The notes under the pieces: generated by a model | What the model was told of the DNA's origin: nothing | Databases searched by the model: none | Seen by the model: only the letters and a program-made list of their open reading frames with translations | Translations under genes and position numbers: made by a program | DNA from: an uncultured delta proteobacterium | Lineage (GTDB): Bacteria > Myxococcota_A > Polyangia > Polyangiales > Ga0077539 | NCBI GenBank assembly: GCA_903885885.1 | Contig: CAISKJ010001790.1 | Location: 1 to 15,098, forward strand | DNA: 15,098 bases | Reading direction: 5' to 3' | Shown here: positions 7,500 through 13,041 of the stretch, piece after piece | Position numbering within the stretch: position 1 is the stretch's first letter | Layout of the letters: each line of letters starts with the position of its first letter

Positions 7500-9388
7500 T
7501 CGTTGCGCGCGAACACGTCGAGGAACAGCGGGATCTTCGCGGCCCCGGCGATCACGTACTGCTCCGCGGGCGCCGTCGCGCGCAGCCCGAAGGAGCCCAG
7601 GGTGACCGCCGCGGCGCCCGGCGAGGGGGCGCCCATCACCCACTCGATGAAGGTGTCGGCGGCCACGCGCGCGAGCCGCGCGGCCTGCACCTCGACGCGG
7701 TCGTTGTCGCCTTCGCCGACGGTGCGCCACGTGGCGCGGAACCGCTGCAGCGTGGCGAGGCGGTCGCGCGCGCGCAGGCGCTCGGCGTCGCCGTGCACGG
7801 CGGCGATGGCGTCGCGCAGCACCTCGAGCGGTCGCTCGGCGCTCTGCACCAGCACGCGGCCGAAGAGGTCTTTGCCCTCGTCGGCGGTCCAGAGCACGCG
7901 GGCGCCGTCGGCGCGCAGCTCGGCCTCGCCGGTGAAATAAAGCCAGAGCGAGAGGCCCAGCGCGCGCAGCTCGCCTACGTCGACGGTGCGCGTCGCGGGG
8001 CCGAAGCGCTCGACGAGGCCCACGCTGAGCGTGCCGGTGCTCCCGGGCACGGCCACGATGCGCGGGAGGGGTGAGCCGGGCGTCCACTTCGCCATCGAGA
8101 CGCCCGTCTGGGGCGCCGGTGTGCCCGTGGCGACGCGGTTGGTCACCTCGCGCGACAGGTGGATGCGCACGTCGGCGCCGTCGGTGGCCTCGGCCTGACC
8201 GATCACGAGGCGCACCGTGTCGGGGTACAGAATGGGCGCGGCCTGCACGTCGGCCTCGCTCACCTGCATGCGCTTGTGCGAGCGCGCCGCCGCGGAGAGC
8301 AGCGGGTTGAGCACGAGCGAGCGGTAGCCCGGCGCGTTGGCGTGGTCTTCGAGCCAGTGCGCCTGCCCGTGACCGCGCGCGGTGTTGGTGGCGCCCTCGA
8401 GGCGCCCGACGCCCGCGAGGAGTTCGAAGCCCGCGGTGCTCGCGCGGTCGGCGCCCTGGACCGTGCGCGCGGCGGCGTTGCCGGCCTCCTGCGTGGGGTC
8501 GCGCGGGGCCATGCGTACGGTGAGCACCGAGCGGCCGTTGGGGTCGAGGAGGTCGACGGTGCCCGCGTCGCGGCGCACGGGCTGAAAGAAGAGCAGCTCG
8601 GCGAAGCGCGCGGCCCAGCCGGGCTCGCGCACGGGCAGATAGGCGATGGTCTCGTCGGCGTCGCCGCCCGCGCGGGGCACCACCTTGAGGCGCACGGGGC
8701 CCACGAAGCGCGCGTCGCTGTGGAGCACGCCGCTGGGTTGCACGCGGTCGCCGAGGAGCACCTCGAGGGCCTTCATCCACGGCGGCGCGAGTTCGTGGCC
8801 GGGCTGCCACACGCCCGTGCGGTCGAGGGCCGCGCGCCAGTCGGCGAGGAGCTTGAGGGCCTCGGCGCGGTCGGCGCTCGCGTCGATGCGGGTCTTGAGC
8901 TCGCTCCAATAGTTCTCACGCGCGGCGCGCGGCGCGCACCACAGGAGGCACAGCGGATCGGTGGCCCCCACGAGGAGCTTGCGGCCTTCGAGGCCGTTGC
9001 GTCGCGCGTCGCGGATGAGCCCGAAGAAGCGGCACTCGGGGCGCAGGTCGGCGAGCATGGCACCGAAGTTGTCGACCTCGGGGCGGCGCAGGTCGATGGT
9101 CTCGAGGGTCACCTCGCCGAGCACGAGCGCGAGGAGCATGAGGCGCCAGCGTTCGAAGCTCTGCTGGAGGCGCGGGTTGAGCGTCTCGGGCTCGGGCTGC
9201 CGCGCGCCCGGGTCGAGCGAGAGGAGCCCGAGCACGTGCGACATCATCTCGGCCTGCGCGAAGGGCGTCGGAAAGCTCCGCGTGCGCAGGTGCGTGTGCG
9301 GCGGCGTCCACGCGCCCTTCTTCTGGTCGATGGCGAAGGTGTCGGTCGAGGGCGCTACGTCGGCGCCGGGGATCAGCGAGTGGAGCAT
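7496..9388 (-). CDS. Large soluble protein of the tubulin-like operon, unknown family
   Basis: This 630-residue protein matches no family I recognise. It has no signal peptide and no membrane helix, so it should be cytoplasmic. Residues 45-200 look mainly helical ('QQSFERWRLMLLALVLGEVTLETIDLRR' region, then 'WSELKTRIDASADRAEAL'). Residues 220-470 are mixed and richer in strands ('VRLKVVPRAGGDADETIAYL', 'GTVDLLDPNGRSVLTVRM', 'VDVGELRALGLSLWLYF'), and the last 150 residues return to helices before the end at 'FLDVFARNE'. The start ATG has an AGGGAG Shine-Dalgarno nine bases upstream. The gene starts 16 bp after the tubulin-like gene and overlaps the 188-residue gene by four bases. This tight packing suggests that it works with the tubulin-like protein, for example as a filament adaptor or regulator, but that is inference. 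Confidence 0.85.
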   Translation of the reverse strand: MLHSLIPGADVAPSTDTFAIDQKKGAWTPPHTHLRTRSFPTPFAQAEMMSHVLGLLSLDPGARQPEPETLNPRLQQSFERWRLMLLALVLGEVTLETIDLRRPEVDNFGAMLADLRPECRFFGLIRDARRNGLEGRKLLVGATDPLCLLWCAPRAARENYWSELKTRIDASADRAEALKLLADWRAALDRTGVWQPGHELAPPWMKALEVLLGDRVQPSGVLHSDARFVGPVRLKVVPRAGGDADETIAYLPVREPGWAARFAELLFFQPVRRDAGTVDLLDPNGRSVLTVRMAPRDPTQEAGNAAARTVQGADRASTAGFELLAGVGRLEGATNTARGHGQAHWLEDHANAPGYRSLVLNPLLSAAARSHKRMQVSEADVQAAPILYPDTVRLVIGQAEATDGADVRIHLSREVTNRVATGTPAPQTGVSMAKWTPGSPLPRIVAVPGSTGTLSVGLVERFGPATRTVDVGELRALGLSLWLYFTGEAELRADGARVLWTADEGKDLFGRVLVQSAERPLEVLRDAIAAVHGDAERLRARDRLATLQRFRATWRTVGEGDNDRVEVQAARLARVAADTFIEWVMGAPSPGAAAVTLGSFGLRATAPAEQYVIAGAAKIPLFLDVFARNE

Positions 9389-9397
9389 CGCGGTGTT

Positions 9398-9403
9398 CTC
9401 CCT
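9398..9403 (-). promoter_or_regulatory. Shine-Dalgarno AGGGAG for the 630-residue gene
   Basis: On the minus strand AGGGAG lies nine bases before the ATG at 9388, inside the 16-bp space after the tubulin-like gene. It supports this start for the 630-residue protein. Confidence 0.65.
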
Positions 9404-9404
9404 A

Positions 9405-10835
9405 TCAGCCCCGGAGCGCGGCCAGCAGCGAGCGCTCGATCTTCTCGGCCATGAGCGCCTCGGGCGTAGGGTCGTGGAGCTTGCTGCGCTCGGCCCCCGC
9501 GGTGCTCTCGAACTGAAACGCGTCGACGAGGATCTTGAACGCGTCGGGCGCCTTCCACGTGCGGTGCTTGCGCGCCGCGTAGAGCTGCCGCGCGCGCGTG
9601 TCGCCGAACTGCGAGAGGTCGGCGTCGCCGAACACCTGGCCGAACCACCACGACGCGAAGCGCAGCTGCGCGCCGCGCGCCTCGAGGGCCGACAGCACGC
9701 CGCGCGCGAGGGCCGTGGCCGAGGTGTTGTTCTTCCTGGCCACGTTGCCGATGAGCGAGCCCCAGGTGCTTCGCGCCTTCTCGTAGTCGAACTCGGTGAA
9801 GTCCGAGTCTTTCACGCGAAACGAGCTGTAGATCTCTTGCAGCACCACGGCCTCGACGATGCGCGCGCCGAGGCGGGCGTCTTGCGAGTTGGGGTTGCGC
9901 GGGCTGTTCCACGACCGACGGAGCGCCCAGATGGGGTCGTTGTCGTCGTGCGTGAGGCCGTAGGTGCGGTGCGCCGCGCGGGCCTGCGTGTCGGTCTTGT
10001 CGGGAAGCATCACGAGCGACCAGGCCGCGAGCAGGGGATAGAGGCTCACGGTCTCGTCGTTGTCGGGCGCGGCGGCGACGGCCTTCACCTGCGGCGGGGG
10101 ATTGTCGGGCACGCCCACCAGCATCGACGCGTCGAGCAGGTGCTTGGTGTACCGATAGAAATACTCGAGCCCGTGGCCCATGCTGGCGAGCAGCGTGGCC
10201 GTGTCGACGGTCTGCCCCGCCGTGGGCGGCAGGTCGAACCAGCGCAGCAGAAACGACCCGTAGATGGGCTTGGCGGGCCCCACCGTCTCGCGCACCAGCT
10301 TGATGAGCTGGTGCATGATCCCCGCGCCTGTTCCGCCGAGAAAACTGCCCACGACGAAGATGCGCGCGGCGGTGCGGGCGAGGCCGAAGAGCGGGTCCAT
10401 CGCGCCCTCCTTGCTCGACGCGAACACGGCGCTCCCGACGGAGGGATTGGCGAACATCCCCTTGCCGATGTCGACGCCGCCCGCGGGCCCGATGCCACCG
10501 TCTACGCCGCCCGACTCTTCGTCGTAGAAGAGCTCGAACATCTCGCGCTCGAGGGGCGCGGCGCGGTCGTCGATGAAGATCTTGCGAAACTGCGTCTCGT
10601 GCATCGTGTCGCGCGCGAAGGGGGGCACGATGGTCTGCGCGCCCGCGAGCGGGTGCGGGCACTGCGGGGTCACCGTGTTGCCGAAGGTGCGAACCTTCTG
10701 GGCGAGGCGCGAGTCGCTGTCGGCGTCGATGACGAAGGCCTCGATGGGGTCGGCGAGCCCCTCGAGGCGGAGGAGCCGGGCGATCGCCAGGGCGATGTGC
10801 TGTCCGCCGCCGCCGACGGCGATGACGAGGTCCAT
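9405..10835 (-). CDS. Tubulin/FtsZ-superfamily protein (Tubulin_2-like)
   Basis: The 476-residue protein starts with a glycine-rich nucleotide loop, 'VIAVGGGGQHIALAIAR' (residues 4-20), followed by the second strand 'IEAFVIDADS' (31-40). The tubulin/FtsZ signature is present as 'GSFLGGTGAGIMHQL' (163-177), the GGTGxG loop that binds nucleotide phosphates. This order and spacing fit the GTPase half of the tubulin superfamily, and the overall length fits the divergent Pfam family Tubulin_2 rather than FtsZ or TubZ. I cannot find the T7-loop NxDxxE motif that completes the GTPase site across a filament interface, so hydrolysis on polymerisation is uncertain. The C-terminal half (about 250-476) is unlike FtsZ. 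The start is supported by AAGGAG eight bases upstream. It is the second gene of a compact minus-strand unit, after a three-helix membrane protein. Proteins of this group are predicted to form filaments or remodel membranes; the role here is unknown. Confidence 0.85.
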   Translation of the reverse strand: MDLVIAVGGGGQHIALAIARLLRLEGLADPIEAFVIDADSDSRLAQKVRTFGNTVTPQCPHPLAGAQTIVPPFARDTMHETQFRKIFIDDRAAPLEREMFELFYDEESGGVDGGIGPAGGVDIGKGMFANPSVGSAVFASSKEGAMDPLFGLARTAARIFVVGSFLGGTGAGIMHQLIKLVRETVGPAKPIYGSFLLRWFDLPPTAGQTVDTATLLASMGHGLEYFYRYTKHLLDASMLVGVPDNPPPQVKAVAAAPDNDETVSLYPLLAAWSLVMLPDKTDTQARAAHRTYGLTHDDNDPIWALRRSWNSPRNPNSQDARLGARIVEAVVLQEIYSSFRVKDSDFTEFDYEKARSTWGSLIGNVARKNNTSATALARGVLSALEARGAQLRFASWWFGQVFGDADLSQFGDTRARQLYAARKHRTWKAPDAFKILVDAFQFESTAGAERSKLHDPTPEALMAEKIERSLLAALRG

Positions 10836-10843
10836 GCGAGCGT

Positions 10844-10849
10844 CTCCTT
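10844..10849 (-). promoter_or_regulatory. Shine-Dalgarno AAGGAG for the tubulin-like gene
   Basis: AAGGAG on the minus strand lies eight bases before the ATG at 10835, in the 34-bp space between the membrane-protein gene and the tubulin-like gene. It is the best ribosome binding site in this operon and fixes the start with the glycine-rich loop at residue 8. Confidence 0.75.
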
Positions 10850-10869
10850 CGTGGGTGCGGTGCGAGGGT

Positions 10870-11466
10870 TCAGGTGCGGTTGGCGACGAAGCAGCCCGTG
10901 AGCGTCACGAGCACGCTGGGCAGGAGCCCCAGCACCAGGGCGCGGCCCACCAGCATGCTCCCGAGGAACACGTACTGCGTGAAGCCCTGGTTGGGGTCGA
11001 GGCAGCGCTCGAGCACGTCGGCCCGCGCGGGGTCCCACCCCACGAGCACCGACGACACCACCGCCGCGGTGCCCACCGACACGGCGTAGCGCGTGAAGGC
11101 GTTACCCCAGAGCTTCTTGCGCATCACCATGAAGATCATGATGCCGAGGAGCGACGCGCCGAAGGTGTATCCCCCCGCGGCGATGAGGCCGTTCTTGCTG
11201 GCCTGCTCACACGCCTCTTGCGAGAGGTACCCGGTGCCCGTAGGCGCCGTGACGGGCGCGGCGTTCGTAGCGTCGGGGGCGGGCGACGGCGACGGTGTCG
11301 GCGCGACCGCGGCGTCGCCCTGCGGCGCCGGCTCGGTCGGCCAGCTCGGGCTGCCGTTGCGAGGTTGAAAGAAGACGCCGTGCGGAATCATCGCGACGGC
11401 CGCGAGGCTAGACCCCGTACCGCCCGCCGAGTCAAAGAGAAACGGCCAGTACAACCACGGTGACAT
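10870..11466 (-). CDS. Three-helix membrane protein, first gene of the tubulin-like operon
   Basis: The 198-residue protein is not recognised. After an aromatic, partly hydrophobic N-terminus (about 1-35) comes a Pro/Ala/Thr-rich linker (about 38-78) with little likely structure. Three hydrophobic segments follow at about 93-115, 127-144 and 164-193, with a basic 'RKKLW' after the first, which places that loop in the cytoplasm. Cysteines at 86 and 155 flank the first two helices and could pair outside. The downstream tubulin-like gene begins after 34 bp, so this protein is a natural candidate for the membrane anchor of the filament; that is inference from position. The start is uncertain: GGGAGG lies 20 bases before the ATG at 11466, too far for a normal Shine-Dalgarno, and an internal ATG at residue 26 also lacks one. 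Confidence 0.75.
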   Translation of the reverse strand: MSPWLYWPFLFDSAGGTGSSLAAVAMIPHGVFFQPRNGSPSWPTEPAPQGDAAVAPTPSPSPAPDATNAAPVTAPTGTGYLSQEACEQASKNGLIAAGGYTFGASLLGIMIFMVMRKKLWGNAFTRYAVSVGTAAVVSSVLVGWDPARADVLERCLDPNQGFTQYVFLGSMLVGRALVLGLLPSVLVTLTGCFVANRT

Positions 11467-11517
11467 TTTGTTGCCAACCGTGGGCGCCTCCCGAAAGAAT
11501 GCGCGGTGAGGTTGGCC
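11467..11517. promoter_or_regulatory. Short divergent intergenic region with a 7-bp inverted repeat
   Basis: Only 51 bp separate the start of the tubulin-like operon (minus) from the OmpA-like gene (plus). It contains the inverted repeat GCCAACC (11473-11479) and GGTTGGC (11510-11516), 30 bp apart. A weak plus-strand promoter can be proposed from TTGCCA (11471-11476) and AAGAAT (11495-11500), 18 bp apart, which would leave a very short leader. No clear minus-strand promoter was found here; it may lie inside the OmpA coding sequence. That this region controls both units is inference. Confidence 0.35.
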
Positions 11518-12951
11518 ATGAGTGTTGAACGACGTCGTGCTCGACGGTGGCGGGGTTGTGCTGCCTTTTTTGCGTGCGTGGGGGCGCTCGCGGCGCCGCG
11601 CGCAGCGCACGCGCAGATCGCCGAGCGGCTCTCGCTCTCGGTGCACCTCGGGGCGGGCACGATGCTGTCGGCGCCGCAGCGCGACGAGTTCGGCCTCGGC
11701 GGCGCGGTCGAGTTTCGCCCGGGTATTCGTGTGGTGGGGCCCCTCAGCCTGCACCTGATGCTGAGCCTCGCGCGGTGGACGGTCGATCAATCGCCGACGG
11801 GTGAGACCGTGGGCGACCTGATGCTCGCGGGCGGCGGTCTTCGCATCGCGCCCGAGGTGTCGCGGTCGGTGGGCGGGCCCTTCGTCGACCTCGACGCGGC
11901 CTTCTCGATCACGGGCACGGTGGGCTACACGCGCTTCGGGTATCAAGCGGGCCTCGGGTGGCTGTTTCCCATCGGGCGCTACCTCTCCCTCGGCCCGTCG
12001 GCGCGCATCGGTCAGGTGCTCGCGGTGAGCGAAGACGACGCCGTCGGGCGCGGTACCGCCACGTACTGGCGCGCGGGCCTCGAGCTCGAGCTCCACGGTC
12101 CCCGCGGCGAGGCGGCGCCGCCGCCGCCCGCGGACACCGACCACGACGGCATCCTCGACCCCTCGGACCGCTGCGTGACGCAGCCCGAGACGGTGAACCA
12201 GTACCAGGACGAAGACGGCTGCCCCGACGACCCCGACGCCGACCGCGACGGGGTGCTCGACCCCGCCGATCGCTGCCCCACGCAGCCCGAGACGGTGAAC
12301 CAGTTCGAAGACGCCGACGGGTGTCCCGACGACCCCGACCCCGACCACGACGGCGTGCTCAACCCGACCGATCAGTGCCCCACGCAGCCTGAGACGATGA
12401 ACGGGTTTCAAGACGAAGACGGATGCCCCGACGAGGCCGCCACGGCGCCGCCCGCGGCCGTGGTGGTCGACAACCACATCACCATCAACCAGGTGGTGCT
12501 CTTCGACCACAACCGCGCGACGCTGCAGGCGGCTTCGAACGGCATTCTCGACGCGGTGGTCACGGTGCTGCGCGAGCACCCCGAGATTCGTGTGATTCGG
12601 GTGGAGGGCCACGCCGACGACACGGGCACCGAGTCGCGCAACCTGCGCCTCTCGCGCGACCGCGCCAAGGCCGTGCAGCGCTACCTCGTGCGGGCCCACA
12701 TCGCCCGCGGCCGCGTCACGGCGCAGGGCTTCGGATCGTCGCGCCCCCTCGTGCAGGGTGACACCCCCGAGGCGCACGAGCGCAACCGACGCGTAGAGTT
12801 CGTGATCGTCGAGCCCGCGGGCGGTGCGCCCCCTGCAACGTCCGCCGCCGCGACCCCCGCGGCCGCGACGCCGGCCGAAGCGACGCCCGCCGAAGCGCCC
12901 GCGGGGCGGCGCGGACGGCACCACGGCCGCGGCCACGGCCGCCACCACTGA
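11518..12951 (+). CDS. OmpA-family outer-membrane protein with TSP type-3 repeats
   Basis: The 477-residue protein has an Arg-rich signal peptide with a likely cleavage after 'AAPRAAHA' (residue 32). Residues 33-195 look like a membrane beta-barrel ('LSLSVHLGAGTMLSAPQR', 'TGTVGYTRFGYQAGLGWLFP'). Three acidic calcium-binding thrombospondin type-3 repeats follow (206-307, 'DTDHDGILDPSDRC' and so on), then an OmpA peptidoglycan-binding domain (about 322-432) with 'VEGHADDTGTESRNLRLSRDRA'. The Asp and Arg that hold diaminopimelate are present. The end is an Ala/Pro/Thr linker and an Arg/His-rich tail. The protein should link the outer membrane to the cell wall. An in-frame GTG at 11506 could also start it, but GAGG six bases before the ATG at 11518 favours the latter. 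It is transcribed away from the tubulin-like operon, and a hairpin follows its stop. Confidence 0.92.
   Translation: MSVERRRARRWRGCAAFFACVGALAAPRAAHAQIAERLSLSVHLGAGTMLSAPQRDEFGLGGAVEFRPGIRVVGPLSLHLMLSLARWTVDQSPTGETVGDLMLAGGGLRIAPEVSRSVGGPFVDLDAAFSITGTVGYTRFGYQAGLGWLFPIGRYLSLGPSARIGQVLAVSEDDAVGRGTATYWRAGLELELHGPRGEAAPPPPADTDHDGILDPSDRCVTQPETVNQYQDEDGCPDDPDADRDGVLDPADRCPTQPETVNQFEDADGCPDDPDPDHDGVLNPTDQCPTQPETMNGFQDEDGCPDEAATAPPAAVVVDNHITINQVVLFDHNRATLQAASNGILDAVVTVLREHPEIRVIRVEGHADDTGTESRNLRLSRDRAKAVQRYLVRAHIARGRVTAQGFGSSRPLVQGDTPEAHERNRRVEFVIVEPAGGAPPATSAAATPAAATPAEATPAEAPAGRRGRHHGRGHGRHH
12133..12438 (+). repeat. Three tandem 102-bp units coding TSP type-3 repeats
   Basis: Three in-frame units begin at 12133, 12235 and 12337 with a period of exactly 102 bp (34 codons). 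Each codes a DxDxDG calcium site followed by 'CxTQPET(V/M)N' and 'DEDGCPDD' or a close variant, with two cysteines per unit. The units are similar at the DNA level, so slippage or recombination could change their number between strains. Confidence 0.85.
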
Positions 12952-12985
12952 GCGGAGCGTTCGGACATTCTCTGTCACGCGCGAC

Positions 12986-13019
12986 GAGGCGCCGACTCCC
13001 GACGGGGGAGCGGCGCCTC
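12986..13019. terminator. Strong hairpin between convergent genes, probable bidirectional terminator
   Basis: The left arm, GAGGCGCCG then CTCCC (12986-13000, one bulged A at 12995), pairs with GGGAG then CGGCGCCTC (13006-13019). This gives 14 base pairs and a five-base loop. It lies between the OmpA gene, which ends 34 bp before it, and the convergent gene ending 22 bp after it. On the plus strand it is followed by TTCGACGTTTC, only moderately T-rich. On the minus strand no T tract follows, so termination in that direction is less sure. Confidence 0.65.
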
Positions 13020-13041
13020 TTCGACGTTTCGGGGGGGCGGC

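Noticed and set aside
12133..12438. CRISPR-like or mobile repeat
   Set aside because: The 102-bp units are in frame and code TSP type-3 modules; there are no spacers and no cas genes.
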